64,000 nt of DNA from an uncultured Flaviramulus sp. (GCA_947495125.1 CANLXL010000014.1:33865-97864), one strand, 5' to 3'; positions 26,836 through 37,505 are shown, counted from the stretch's first letter. Translations and numbers: made by a program. The notes: generated by a model from the letters alone, not told the origin.

Positions 26836-28386
26836 ATGGATTCGGTATTAGATTTTTTATCAGGCATCCCCTGGTGGGCCTGGGTTTTAATTGCTTTGGC
26901 CTTAATTGCGATCCGGGATGTGTTTTTTCAAAAAAACCACACCATTAGCCATAATTTTCCAATAATTGGTCATTTACGCTATTTATTGGAAAGCATAGGC
27001 CCTGAAATGAGACAATATTTTGTAGCCAATAACAGGGAAGAACTTCCTTTTAACAGGATAGAACGAAGTTGGATTTATGCGTCGGCAAAGCAGGAAAACA
27101 ACTATGAAGGTTTTGGAACGGACAGAGATATTTATGCGCATCACCACATTTTTATCAATAACGCCATGATGCCGTTTAAAATTGACCAAAAACATCCCAA
27201 CACCATTGATAAAACCTTTTTGCCTTGTGCTAAAGTTATGGGTGAATTCAATAAACGTAAAAAACCTTATCGCCCTGCATCGGTCATCAATGTTTCAGCC
27301 ATGAGTTTCGGATCACTTTCCGCGAAAGCCATTGAGTCTTTGAACAAAGGGATTAAAATAGCAGGAGCTTATCATAATACGGGAGAGGGTGGTTTATCCC
27401 CACACCATAGCCATGGCGGAGATGTTGTGTTTCATTTTGGAACCGGATATTTTGGAGTCCGGGCGAATGATGGCGGATTCTCGATGGACAAAATGATCAA
27501 ACTTGTCGAACACAACCCCTTTATTAAAGCCATTGAAATTAAGCTTTCTCAAGGTGCAAAACCCGGAAAAGGGGGTGTTTTACCCGGAGCAAAGATCACC
27601 AAGGAAATTGCAAGTATACGTGGTGTTGAAGTAGGTAAAGATGTGCTTTCTCCACCAAATCATAAGGCATTTTCAAATGTTCCTGAAATGGTAGATTTTA
27701 TTGAACGTATCGCTGAAGCTACCGGATTACCTGTTGGCATTAAAGCCGCTATCGGAAAGTTAGAACAATGGGAAGAACTGGCAAACCTCATGCTGGAAAC
27801 CGGAAAGGGTCCAGATTTTATTACCGTAGATGGTGGTGAAGGTGGTACAGGAGCTGCACCTCCCAGCTTTGCAGATCATGTATCCCTGCCTTGGGTTTAC
27901 GGATTTAGCGATTTATATAGGTTATTTAAACACAAAGGACTCTCTGAACGTATTGTTTTTATAGGAAGCGGAAAATTAGGCTTTCCGGCTAAAGCCGCTA
28001 TGGCTTTTGCTATGGGTGCCGATTGTATTAATGTGGCACGGGAGGCTATGATGAGTATCGGATGTATTCAAGCGCAAATATGCCACACCAACCGCTGTCC
28101 TAGTGGGGTAGCAACACAAAATAAATGGCTTCAAAATGGTATCGATCCCACATTAAAATCGGAGCGTTTAGCGCAATATTTTAAAACATTTAGAAAGGAA
28201 TTTATTGAAATTACACATGCTGCGGGTCACGAACACCCTTGCCAGTTTAAAATGAGTGACATTGAAATAAACGTCGATGACCATAATCTTTCAAAGGAGT
28301 TAAACAGAACTTATAGATATGAAAAATCAGCCGTACCTTTTTCAGGAATGCAAACTTTAAAAGATTGTGTATATTTGGGAGGCTAA
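26836..28386 (+). CDS. Membrane-anchored FMN-binding glutamate synthase family protein
   Basis: 516 residues. A transmembrane helix spans about residues 8-28 ('IPWWAWVLIALALIAIRDVF'). The rest matches the FMN-binding glutamate synthase central domain: 'VINVSAMSFGSLSAKAIESL', 'ISKG'-like 'EIKLSQGAKPGKGG', 'FITVDGGEGGTGAAPPSFAD' and 'AMAFAMGADCINVAREAMMS'. The Cys cluster 'CIQAQICHTNRCPSGVATQN' is the 3Fe-4S site. There is no glutaminase or NADH domain, so it is a stand-alone synthase-like oxidoreductase of uncertain reaction. It forms an operon with the M20 gene and the next 173-aa gene. Confidence 0.88.
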   Translation: MDSVLDFLSGIPWWAWVLIALALIAIRDVFFQKNHTISHNFPIIGHLRYLLESIGPEMRQYFVANNREELPFNRIERSWIYASAKQENNYEGFGTDRDIYAHHHIFINNAMMPFKIDQKHPNTIDKTFLPCAKVMGEFNKRKKPYRPASVINVSAMSFGSLSAKAIESLNKGIKIAGAYHNTGEGGLSPHHSHGGDVVFHFGTGYFGVRANDGGFSMDKMIKLVEHNPFIKAIEIKLSQGAKPGKGGVLPGAKITKEIASIRGVEVGKDVLSPPNHKAFSNVPEMVDFIERIAEATGLPVGIKAAIGKLEQWEELANLMLETGKGPDFITVDGGEGGTGAAPPSFADHVSLPWVYGFSDLYRLFKHKGLSERIVFIGSGKLGFPAKAAMAFAMGADCINVAREAMMSIGCIQAQICHTNRCPSGVATQNKWLQNGIDPTLKSERLAQYFKTFRKEFIEITHAAGHEHPCQFKMSDIEINVDDHNLSKELNRTYRYEKSAVPFSGMQTLKDCVYLGG

Positions 28387-28418
28387 AAAAATCTTGAAAT
28401 CAAACCTATTGCTCTTAT

Positions 28419-28940
28419 ATGAACGCAGACAGAATCATTGACTTAATTTTATTTACAATCCCGGCTTTAATTACAGGGTTGATTGCCTATCATTTTTTTA
28501 AGGAACACACAAAGAATGAAGATGGAAGAAGACGTTATTTACTCAAGAAAGATTTGCAAACTAACGCCTTACCAATGCGCCTTCAGGCCTACGAGCGTCT
28601 AGCCTTATTTTTAGAGCGAATTTCACCAAACAAACTGCTTACAAGAGTACCCATAAACTCCTTAAATAAAAATAGTTATGAATCTCTACTTATACAAACC
28701 ATTGAACAAGAGATAGAACATAATTTATCACAGCAAATTTATGTTAGCAGCAAATGTTGGAGCATTGTTTCAGCAGCAAAAAATGCAACCATTCAACTCA
28801 TAAGAAAAGCAAGTATGCTTGAAAAAACAGATACTGCTGATAAGTTAAGAGAAGTCATTTTAACCGAAATGATGGAACGCCGTGCGCCCAGCGATGCTGC
28901 CCTTGCTTTTATTAGAGAAGAAGTGTCTGATTTATGGTAA
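28419..28940 (+). CDS. Conserved membrane-anchored protein of unknown function
   Basis: 173 residues with one N-terminal membrane helix ('IDLILFTIPALITGLIAYHF') and a helical cytoplasmic part beginning with 'MRLQAYERLALFLERISPNK', then 'LIQTIEQEIEHNLSQQIYVS' and a final helix 'APSDAALAFIREEVSDLW'. This plan is familiar as a conserved but unnamed Flavobacteriia protein (DUF7935-like from memory). It follows the FMN glutamate-synthase-like gene by 32 nt. No catalytic residues are apparent. Confidence 0.7.
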   Translation: MNADRIIDLILFTIPALITGLIAYHFFKEHTKNEDGRRRYLLKKDLQTNALPMRLQAYERLALFLERISPNKLLTRVPINSLNKNSYESLLIQTIEQEIEHNLSQQIYVSSKCWSIVSAAKNATIQLIRKASMLEKTDTADKLREVILTEMMERRAPSDAALAFIREEVSDLW

Positions 28941-28941
28941 G

Positions 28942-29853
28942 CTAGTCCATACGTAGCTCGTTAGATTTTGCCTGTTCACATTTTTCTTTGGCATGATCAA
29001 AACCTTGTTGCCACCAGGACACCATTAGTTTCTTACTAAAAATCAATGAGTTTTCGGTTAGTTTTGAAGGCGTATAATACAGATTGAGTTTTACATCTTT
29101 ATTTTTAGCTGCTAGCTTTCCTATAGTGATGTCGCTGCGCTCTACCTGATCCAACAAGTGACCAAACAAGTTAATCATTAAAGAAAAAGGGTTTTTCCCC
29201 AGCACTTTATTATACTCCATATTCTCCTTCTCCAGGACGACTGCATCAATCTCTGTTGCTCCTCGGAGAATAGCCTCCCTTATAGGCACGACGCATCCCA
29301 ATGCGCCATCAGCATACTCAAAGTTATTCTTTTCAACCAAAGACATAAAAGGAATATAATTACAAGAAATCCAAATCCAGTCACAAAACTCCTCATAAGT
29401 AAAATCATTTATAGATTTATACTCCACCCGGTTTTTCGAGAGGTTGGACACCGTGACCACAACATCTTCTTTAGTGGCCTTGATCGCATCGTATTCTTCT
29501 CTTGTAAAGTGCTTTTTTATATGACGCCGTAGTGCTTTACTTTCACCAAACGTGCGCTTCATCTTAATAAACTGCCACAACGTATTAATAAAATCTATAG
29601 ACACAAATTCGCGATTCCCCTTTTTACGGATAGCAAAAGGATTAACACTAAATATATGCCGTTGCGTAACGTTGGTAAAAACATTATAAATCTTCTCAAT
29701 TTTACCTGCTGCTAAGTGCGGCACCAGCAAACTTCCTGTAGACGTCCCTAAATACATATCATAATCGTGCCCTTCTTCCTGTATTAAGTACTGCGCAACT
29801 CCTCCGGCATACGCCCCTTTACTTCCGCCCCCTGATATTACTAATGCCTTCAT
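28942..29853 (-). CDS. Patatin-like phospholipase
   Basis: 303 residues. The patatin oxyanion motif 'ALVISGGGSKGAYAGGVAQY', the nucleophile elbow 'LGTSTGSLLVP' (Ser) and the catalytic Asp of 'YADGALGCVVPI' are present, completing the Ser-Asp dyad. There is no signal peptide. It probably deacylates phospholipids in the cytoplasm or at the inner membrane. It is convergent with the preceding gene with a single base between stops. Confidence 0.9.
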   Translation of the reverse strand: MKALVISGGGSKGAYAGGVAQYLIQEEGHDYDMYLGTSTGSLLVPHLAAGKIEKIYNVFTNVTQRHIFSVNPFAIRKKGNREFVSIDFINTLWQFIKMKRTFGESKALRRHIKKHFTREEYDAIKATKEDVVVTVSNLSKNRVEYKSINDFTYEEFCDWIWISCNYIPFMSLVEKNNFEYADGALGCVVPIREAILRGATEIDAVVLEKENMEYNKVLGKNPFSLMINLFGHLLDQVERSDITIGKLAAKNKDVKLNLYYTPSKLTENSLIFSKKLMVSWWQQGFDHAKEKCEQAKSNELRMD

Positions 29854-30089
29854 TTAGTCTTTTTTATTTGTAAATATAAAATTAAGATATATTTACCGAG
29901 CAAACTAACATTAAAAACTTTAAAAGGGCAGGCTTCCTGATTGCAAATTGCAGCTCACCTTTATGAAAACAATCATTTCACGCCTCATTTTTTGTATTTC
30001 GTAGAAAACTCCTTAAATATCTCATTTTATGAGGTTCTGAATAAAAAAAAAGAATACTTTTACGTAGGAATTACCCCTAATCAATCTGC

Positions 30090-33000
30090 ATGTTTAAGAA
30101 TTCTTCCTTATCATTTTTATTTTATCTAACCATTGCTGTTTCAGTTTTTGGGTTAAATAAAAACTTAGTTAAAAATAACATTAGGACTATCGTTGCACCA
30201 ATAGTTGATTTTGATTTTAATAATGATAATGAATGTTCCGGTACACCAATAACCTTTACACCTACGGTAACGGGAGACGCTCCTTTTACCTACGTTTGGG
30301 ATTTTGGTGATGGCAACACGTCTACATCCAGCAATCCTACCTATGCTTTTACTGAACTCGGGTGTGGGTTTCAAAACAATAATGTCACACTAACGGTCAC
30401 CGATGTTAATGGGGCAAGCAGCTCGGTAACAAAAGTGATTTCTATCAAACAGGCTCCCGATTTAGAGTTTGTAAATTTAAATGCACCTTCCGGTTCCAGT
30501 GCTCCTTTTGAAAAATGTGGCGACAACAATACAGATTTGGAATACACCATTAACGTTGGTAATAGTTCCGGTTCTGCCTCTTGCATTACCTCTTACAATA
30601 TCGACTGGGGAGACGGTAATACCGAAACCAATGTTACATTTCCCAGAATGCATACCTATATGCAGCTAGGGTCTTTTAACATGGTGATAACCGGCATTGG
30701 AGATAGTGGCTGCAACAACACAATTACCTATGTCGTTAAAAACTCCAATAATCCCATTGGCGCACTCATAGCCCCCGGGAACACAACGAATTTGTGTTTA
30801 CCGGTTGATCCCATGGAATTTGCTATTGGGTCATGGGCATTAAACCCATCAGACACAAATTACTACGTGAATTATGGCGATGGCTCGACAGCAACTTATA
30901 CCCAAGCTCAATTAGAAAGTTCTTCGTATTATAACGCTTCGAATCCACCCGCATCTTTGGATTTTCCGATACCGCATACCTTTACCAGATTCAACTGCCC
31001 GGGTGGAAGCACGGTTAGTCTAACCATAACCACCTCCTGCGGTAGCACATATCTTACTGCAGGTCCTATTATCATATTAGACGCTCCAATCACGAATTTT
31101 AACGTCAGTAGCATTGTATGTGCAAATACATCCGTCCGTTTTAACAACACAACCATTGCAGGATACACCAACGATTGTAGTACGGTTGATGTCTACACAT
31201 GGGATTTTGGAGACGGCAGCCCACCTTCAAGAGCTGTTAATCCAAATCATGTTTACACCACCCCGGGTAATTATACGGTTACTTTAAATTCTGAAACACC
31301 ATGTGGCATAGGAAGCACCGTAACCAGAGAGATATGTGTTGAACCTATTTTGCAACCTGATTTTTCCTATGGAAACGCATGCAACGAAAGCCCCTTAGCA
31401 ATAACAAATACAACCGACACGAGCTTAAGCTGTGGTTCTGAAACTTTTGAATGGGAAGTGATCTCTTACTTCGAAGCGTATTGTGGAGAAGAACCCGAAC
31501 AATGGAGCTTTGCAAATGGCACAAATAGAAACTCAAAAAATCCGGAGATCTGGTTTAGGACCCCGGGTATTTATAACCTTAGATTAAGAAGCTGGAATTC
31601 TTGTGGTATTAGAAATTCAATCACGAAATCAATACATGTTAAACAAAGGCCGAAAATTGAATTAGATCAGATCTCGGATTTTTGCAATTCTGCAACAATC
31701 AACCCTGTTGGTCGCGTCTTAGAGACTTGCTCCCCAGCTTCAGAGATTACGTATTTATGGGAGTTTCCCGGAGGCACACCATCATCATCAACATCTCTAA
31801 ACCCGGGATCTGTAGATTACAATACGAGTGGTAATTACACAGCTACCTTTAGCGTCACCAATAGCTGTGGTACAACCAGTATTTCACGAAATTTTTCGGT
31901 TGATTTGGTTTTATCTCCAATTATAGAAGATAAAACTTTAGATATTTGCAGTGGAGAAACCTTTAATGTTAACCCGTTTAGTAATGGCACCGACAACGTT
32001 CCATCAGGAACAACCTACACATGGAGCACCCCTATTATAAGTCCGGTAGGAGCCGTAACCAGTGCTTCTGCACAAAGTTCTCCGAGAAGTAATATAAGCC
32101 AAAGCTTAACCAACAATACTTCTAATATTGCGACTGTTACCTATACAGTTTCACCAATTTCGGGTTCTTGCCCTGGTCCGGACTTCACTATTACTGTAAC
32201 GGTTTATCCGGTAATTAATGTAACGGAAACCATTACAGATAGCACTTGTTTTGAGTCAGATGACGGCGCCATTAGCATCTCAATTTCTGGTGGCATTCCT
32301 TTTTCAACAGGGAATCCATATACCATTTCATGGTCAGGACCCAACGGTTTTACAAGTAACAACGAAGACATTTCAAACTTAGAACCAGGAACATACTACT
32401 TAAATATTACGGATGACGGTATCTGCCCTTACAGCAGAAGCTTTTATGTTTCTGAACCCGGGCTTTTTAGACATACAAGTTTTAAAAATGATATCACATG
32501 TTTTGGATTAGACGATGGCAGAATTAACCTTAATGTAACCGGGGGAAACCTCCCTTATAACTTCTCATGGACCAAAGATGGTAATCCATATTCAACAGAT
32601 GAAGATTTATTAAATTTAGGCCCCGGAGATTACGAAGTTACCATTACCGAAGCTAACAATTGTGGCACTCTAAACGAAAGTTTTACTATAATTGAACCTC
32701 CTTTGCTCGAGGTTGATTTGGTCAGAACACCGGATATCATAGTTTGCTATGGAGATTTTACAGGTGAAATTGAAGTCATGGCAACCGGAGGAAGACCAAT
32801 TGGTGGTTCAAACTACAGATGGCAATGGATTGGCCCTAATGGGTTTTCAAGTTTCCAACAAAACCTAACGAATATAGAGTCGGGAACCTACAATTTAATA
32901 GTGACTGATGATTCAGGTTGCACAACTAATTTAAGTGTTTTTGTTGACCAAAACCCGCAACTCACACTTGACTATACCGTAAAACACCTCACTTGCTATA

Positions 33001-34442
33001 ACGACGATACCGGAGCAATAACCGTAAACAATATCACAGGAGGCGTTCCTCCTTATGAGCCCTTAGTGTGGAGCAATTTAGGAACCGGCACATTTCAGGA
33101 TAATTTATCGGCAGGCATCTACTATATCACAGTTACAGACGCTTTAAATTGTGAACGCGTATTCCCAATCCCTGTTGATAACGCACCAATCTTTGAAATT
33201 AACCCGGATGTAAGTGATGTATCCTGTTTTGGAGAAAGTGACGGACACATTAAACTAAACCTAATAGGTGGCGAATCTCCGATTACCATTACCTGGGATG
33301 ACGGTGCATCTGCTGGAGACGAAAGAAATAACATTGGCCCGGGCACATATAGCGTAACTATCACAGACTCTAAAGGATGTATTATTCAAGAAACTTTTAC
33401 GATTAGAGAACCGTTAGAATTAAATTTGGTTGGTATCGTCACCGATGCCCTTGACTGCGACAATATAAATAGTGGGGCCATTGATTTGGAAATCCAAGGA
33501 GGCACCCAGCCAATTTCCATAAGCTGGAATAATGGTTCTACTACAGAAGACTTAAACGATATTCCGCCAGATCTCTATGTAGCCACCATTACAGATGCTA
33601 ATGGCTGTATCATTACCGAATCATTTGAAGTGAAGCGCTTTGAACCTCTTGAAGCTCCTTTTGACATCATAACTAATTTCGATTGTGACACCAGAGAGGT
33701 AGACCAAACCTTTATCACCAAAGTTGAAGGAGGCGTGCCACCATATACATTAACATGGTCTAATATTGATTCTCCTTTTGTGACCATTAGCGGAATCAAT
33801 AATGAAATTATGAAAACCAATGAAGACGGTTTAGTTATTCTAACCGTTGTTGACGGATTAGGCTGTGTAAAAGATTTCTCTATTCAAGTAGATAAACCAG
33901 TTTTAGATGATGCTCGATTTTCTACAAGTTCATTTGGCCATAGCACCTATGGTCTTTATTCTATAAAAGACCCTATTCTCTTTACAAATGAAGCTACAGG
34001 GAGCATTGAAAGTATCATGTGGGATTTTGGAGATGGCAATTTTTCCGGCGAGGAAAACCCAACACACTCATACATAACGCCTGGCACCTATACCATTACG
34101 CAAACGGTAACTTATGAACTTGGATGTGTTTACACGAAAACCATCCAACTTTTAATAGAAAAAGGCTACAGTTTAATAATGCCTAACGCATTTACACCTA
34201 ATAGAGATACGATGAATGATTTTTTTGCTCCGGAATTCATAGGACTGAGCAACATGAAACTGAACATATATAATACTTGGGGGAATGTTATTTATTCTGA
34301 AATGAGCGATGATATCGAAGGATGGAACGGACAAATAAACGACTCTGAAGCAGAAAACGGAAACTACTACTACAATTTTTCTGCGCAAACCTTTTATGGG
34401 GACACCATTACAGCGGAAGGCGCCTTTGTTCTAATCAAATAA
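30090..34442 (+). CDS. SprB-like cell-surface adhesin with PKD domains, SprB repeats and T9SS type B sorting domain
   Basis: 1450 residues with a signal peptide. Residues 45-650 hold several PKD-like Ig domains ('VWDFGDGNTSTSSNPTYAF', 'TWDFGDGSPPSRAVNPNHVY'). Residues of about 714-1270 contain seven SprB-type repeats of 75-85 residues, each with a Cys, a '..DG.I.....GG..P' block, a Trp strand and 'PGTYYLNITD' or similar. Another PKD domain (about 1300-1345) is followed by a type B gliding/T9SS C-terminal domain ('LIMPNAFTPNRDTMNDFFAP', ending 'GAFVLIK'). It should be exported by T9SS and displayed on the surface. An SprF partner follows 5 nt downstream. Confidence 0.9.
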   Translation: MFKNSSLSFLFYLTIAVSVFGLNKNLVKNNIRTIVAPIVDFDFNNDNECSGTPITFTPTVTGDAPFTYVWDFGDGNTSTSSNPTYAFTELGCGFQNNNVTLTVTDVNGASSSVTKVISIKQAPDLEFVNLNAPSGSSAPFEKCGDNNTDLEYTINVGNSSGSASCITSYNIDWGDGNTETNVTFPRMHTYMQLGSFNMVITGIGDSGCNNTITYVVKNSNNPIGALIAPGNTTNLCLPVDPMEFAIGSWALNPSDTNYYVNYGDGSTATYTQAQLESSSYYNASNPPASLDFPIPHTFTRFNCPGGSTVSLTITTSCGSTYLTAGPIIILDAPITNFNVSSIVCANTSVRFNNTTIAGYTNDCSTVDVYTWDFGDGSPPSRAVNPNHVYTTPGNYTVTLNSETPCGIGSTVTREICVEPILQPDFSYGNACNESPLAITNTTDTSLSCGSETFEWEVISYFEAYCGEEPEQWSFANGTNRNSKNPEIWFRTPGIYNLRLRSWNSCGIRNSITKSIHVKQRPKIELDQISDFCNSATINPVGRVLETCSPASEITYLWEFPGGTPSSSTSLNPGSVDYNTSGNYTATFSVTNSCGTTSISRNFSVDLVLSPIIEDKTLDICSGETFNVNPFSNGTDNVPSGTTYTWSTPIISPVGAVTSASAQSSPRSNISQSLTNNTSNIATVTYTVSPISGSCPGPDFTITVTVYPVINVTETITDSTCFESDDGAISISISGGIPFSTGNPYTISWSGPNGFTSNNEDISNLEPGTYYLNITDDGICPYSRSFYVSEPGLFRHTSFKNDITCFGLDDGRINLNVTGGNLPYNFSWTKDGNPYSTDEDLLNLGPGDYEVTITEANNCGTLNESFTIIEPPLLEVDLVRTPDIIVCYGDFTGEIEVMATGGRPIGGSNYRWQWIGPNGFSSFQQNLTNIESGTYNLIVTDDSGCTTNLSVFVDQNPQLTLDYTVKHLTCYNDDTGAITVNNITGGVPPYEPLVWSNLGTGTFQDNLSAGIYYITVTDALNCERVFPIPVDNAPIFEINPDVSDVSCFGESDGHIKLNLIGGESPITITWDDGASAGDERNNIGPGTYSVTITDSKGCIIQETFTIREPLELNLVGIVTDALDCDNINSGAIDLEIQGGTQPISISWNNGSTTEDLNDIPPDLYVATITDANGCIITESFEVKRFEPLEAPFDIITNFDCDTREVDQTFITKVEGGVPPYTLTWSNIDSPFVTISGINNEIMKTNEDGLVILTVVDGLGCVKDFSIQVDKPVLDDARFSTSSFGHSTYGLYSIKDPILFTNEATGSIESIMWDFGDGNFSGEENPTHSYITPGTYTITQTVTYELGCVYTKTIQLLIEKGYSLIMPNAFTPNRDTMNDFFAPEFIGLSNMKLNIYNTWGNVIYSEMSDDIEGWNGQINDSEAENGNYYYNFSAQTFYGDTITAEGAFVLIK

Positions 34443-34447
34443 ACATA

Positions 34448-35446
34448 ATGAAAATAAGATTTTTTATAACATTCATTACTATTTGTCTTTACGCCAAGGT
34501 AAAAGCTCAAGATCCAATATTCTCTCAGTATTTCTTAGTACCGGAAACTATTAATCCCGGATTTTCAGGTTTTGAAGAAGCAACATATATGGGCATAATA
34601 CACAGAACCCAATGGCCAAATTTAAACCTCAAAGTAGATACTGAATATGCTTTTGTAAATACTTGGGTAGAAACTATGAATAGTGGCATCGGTTTTAGCT
34701 TCACCAATCAGCGTGAAAATATAACCAACTATAATCATTTTCAATTTAATGCCAATTTTGCTTATGTGGTAAGATTGTCAAACGATTGGTTTTTTAGACC
34801 CGCCATTGAAGCTGGTTTTGGCAGAAAATCATTCAACTTTAAGAACTTAATACTTGCAGACCAAATAAATATCAATTCAGAAACTATAAACCCACTTTCA
34901 TCAGACCCTTTTGCGCTCAATGCCAATGAGAACTTAAATTTTTTAGATTTTACCGCTGGTTTTGTATTTGATAAGAAAAATATCAGAAATGATACGGACT
35001 TATGGGTTGGAGCTGTAATGAAACATTTAAACAGACCAAATATCTCTCTTTTTGAAGGCGAAAACCTTCCTATGGATATATTTTATTCCGCGCACGCAGG
35101 TTATCGGTTTCCATATTTTGATTATTACAAAATGCTGGTCTCAGCCAACTATATGCAACAAGGGGAATATAACCGATTGGATATTAGTTCCACAGTACAA
35201 ATGAACAAACTACTCTTAGGACTTACAGCGGTTACTAATCCTGCTAAGAACGGCATCAACAGTCACCTATTAACCTCCATGAACGCTTTTGTAGGTTTAG
35301 AGTTCGAAAAGTTTCGTTTTGGATTTTCTTATGATTTTAACACTTCAAAAATTGGAAGGACTGATGGCGTTTACGAGTTGTCAATAACCTATTTAACAGG
35401 TTGCCTAATCTGTAGAGACCCCGCTAGATTAGAGCGGAGAAAATAA
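34448..35446 (+). CDS. PorP/SprF family type IX secretion outer membrane protein
   Basis: 332 residues with a signal peptide ('KVKAQDPIFSQYF'). 'DPIFSQYFLVPETINPGFSG' is the standard PorP/SprF start, and the body is a predicted beta-barrel ('FRFGFSYDFNTSKIGRTDG', 'YELSITYLTGC'). SprF proteins are needed for secretion or attachment of their neighbouring T9SS type B substrates. It starts 5 nt after the adhesin gene and should be dedicated to it. Confidence 0.92.
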   Translation: MKIRFFITFITICLYAKVKAQDPIFSQYFLVPETINPGFSGFEEATYMGIIHRTQWPNLNLKVDTEYAFVNTWVETMNSGIGFSFTNQRENITNYNHFQFNANFAYVVRLSNDWFFRPAIEAGFGRKSFNFKNLILADQININSETINPLSSDPFALNANENLNFLDFTAGFVFDKKNIRNDTDLWVGAVMKHLNRPNISLFEGENLPMDIFYSAHAGYRFPYFDYYKMLVSANYMQQGEYNRLDISSTVQMNKLLLGLTAVTNPAKNGINSHLLTSMNAFVGLEFEKFRFGFSYDFNTSKIGRTDGVYELSITYLTGCLICRDPARLERRK

Positions 35447-35447
35447 T

Positions 35448-37433
35448 TTATAGATTCACTAAAAGTGTCTTTGCAAATTTTTTAAATCGCCAATTATGAT
35501 GGGTTGTTGCTTGTTTTAAATTTTCTTGACACTTAACACCGCACGAGCTTATCCACGCCAGATATCTAAATGCGTTTTGCCGAATTTCAAAACCGTATTT
35601 TGGACTAGTGTAGCCTTCTAACTCACTAAAATAACGTTCTTCATTTTCGGGCTCAAAATCATCACTTATTAATGCCAATGTTAACCAAAGTATCCTGATA
35701 TTTTTGTCACCAAAACCTTCAACACCTTTGGTTTTATTCAAATATTTATTTTGATCATTAGGAAAACTATTCCATAAAGAAAACAAAGCAGCTTCAAGGG
35801 TTAAATATGATTTATCATCCAACAACGTTTCGTACTCCGCTTTTAATTCTAATGGAATTTTTTGTGCGGATTGCGCAATAGCCTGACGCACTTTTATACT
35901 GTTTTTATAATCCTCTTTTGTTATCCTATCTGGTATTTGACCGATAACTTTTATTTTAGCTTTATCAGAAATCCAGGAACTTAAATAATCTTTGCATTTA
36001 GACGTGTAATTTTCACAGTCTACTTGTATATATTGTTTTATGAACGTCGATTTTGAATATAATTTTTTTTCAACTTTATTGTAATCAAAGTCAGCCGCAA
36101 TCAACCATTCTTCCACAAATTCGCTCAAATCTTTATTCGAAGCTTTTTCAATCTCTTTTATAAAATCATCGGTCTCAACATTTTCAAATTTATGTTTTTG
36201 AAGATAACTTCTAATCCCTTCCTTAAAAGCCTCATCCCCAACCTTATCTCTTAGCATATATAATACCAAACAACCTTTTATATAAAAAGTAGTGCTGCTC
36301 GATTTCGGGTCCAAAAGAGAGGTGCTCCCCCCTCTTCTATCCTGATCTAATAACTCCTGAGCATATTCATATAATTGCCAATAATAATGGTCCTCTCCAA
36401 AAACCTCCTTTTCAGCCAATAAAGCATAATAGGTAGCAAAACCTTCCTGTAACCAATGATGGACACCCGAGGTTTCGGTTACCAAATCCCCAAACCACTG
36501 ATGGGCTAATTCGTGAGCATTAATATTTACAAAATTTTTATCAACAAAAGCTATAGAGTCCACCACGAAACTATCAGAATAAATATTAAGACTTGTATTC
36601 TCCATCCCGGCGTATAAAAAATCTTTTACAGGAACCATTTTATAATTCTGCCAAGGATACGGCACACCAATTTCATTTTCCAAAAAATCAAATATTTGTG
36701 TCGTATAGCGATATGTAGGCTCAAATTTTAAAGAGTCTTCAGGATAATAGTACATTTCCAAAGGCACACGGCTTTCGGAGAGTTCTACTTTTTTATCATA
36801 TCTGCCAATAGCCAAAGCCACCAAATAGCTTGACATCGGTTTTTGCATATCATATTGCCATGTAACGGTAGACTCGCCAATCTTTTTACTCGTTAAACTC
36901 CCATTTGCAACGACCTCATAAGCTTTATCGAAGGTGACGGTTAGATCGAACTCAATTTTATCATTCATATCGTCGACAGAAGGCAACCAATGGCTCGTAT
37001 ACTTCCCCTGTCCCTGAGTCCAGACCTGTCCCGAGCCTGAAAAAGACTCATCCCAACCAATAAAATACATAGCTTTTTGGGGATGCGCAGCATAATTAAA
37101 CGTTAATTCATAAATCTCGTCCTTTTTAAACTTATTATAAATCGAGAGCTTACTCGAATCGTTACGGAATTCGACATCCACATAGGCCACATCTGCATGT
37201 GTACCCAAGCCGTTTAACCGAATATCAGAAAAAGACATACGTCTGGCGTCAATAAACACGGAATCAACATCATTTAAAATTTCAAATTCAAAGGTCATAC
37301 TCCCTTTTACCAATTTCTCCCGGGGTTTTATCACAATATTCGATTTAGCTGTTTTAAAATCAACGTATTCGGTTTGTTGAGAAAATCCAAGGACGTTAAA
37401 AAGAAAAAAGAAAATAGAAAATAAATATTTCAT
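35448..37433 (-). CDS. M1 family zinc metallopeptidase, secreted
   Basis: 661 residues from the ATG at 37433, chosen because it begins a proper signal peptide ('MKYLFSIFFFLFNVLGFSQ'); an upstream frame start would run into the recG promoter region. The exopeptidase motif is 'GMENTS' (GAMEN equivalent), the zinc site 'NAHELAHQWFGDLVTE' with the third ligand Glu in 'WLQEGFATYYALLAE'. The C-terminal ~200 residues are helical repeats as in M1 domain IV. It removes N-terminal residues from peptides in the periplasm or outside. Confidence 0.92.
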   Translation of the reverse strand: MKYLFSIFFFLFNVLGFSQQTEYVDFKTAKSNIVIKPREKLVKGSMTFEFEILNDVDSVFIDARRMSFSDIRLNGLGTHADVAYVDVEFRNDSSKLSIYNKFKKDEIYELTFNYAAHPQKAMYFIGWDESFSGSGQVWTQGQGKYTSHWLPSVDDMNDKIEFDLTVTFDKAYEVVANGSLTSKKIGESTVTWQYDMQKPMSSYLVALAIGRYDKKVELSESRVPLEMYYYPEDSLKFEPTYRYTTQIFDFLENEIGVPYPWQNYKMVPVKDFLYAGMENTSLNIYSDSFVVDSIAFVDKNFVNINAHELAHQWFGDLVTETSGVHHWLQEGFATYYALLAEKEVFGEDHYYWQLYEYAQELLDQDRRGGSTSLLDPKSSSTTFYIKGCLVLYMLRDKVGDEAFKEGIRSYLQKHKFENVETDDFIKEIEKASNKDLSEFVEEWLIAADFDYNKVEKKLYSKSTFIKQYIQVDCENYTSKCKDYLSSWISDKAKIKVIGQIPDRITKEDYKNSIKVRQAIAQSAQKIPLELKAEYETLLDDKSYLTLEAALFSLWNSFPNDQNKYLNKTKGVEGFGDKNIRILWLTLALISDDFEPENEERYFSELEGYTSPKYGFEIRQNAFRYLAWISSCGVKCQENLKQATTHHNWRFKKFAKTLLVNL

Positions 37434-37505
37434 ATCTAAAACATAACAAGGATTAGACCAAAATAGCACTTTTAATCTTAACCTAAATAACTTAAATTCG
37501 CTTTT

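Noticed and set aside
29941..30129. 62-codon plus-strand frame before the adhesin gene
   Set aside because: It overlaps the adhesin start in another frame and lacks any features; the adhesin ATG at 30090 begins a good signal peptide.
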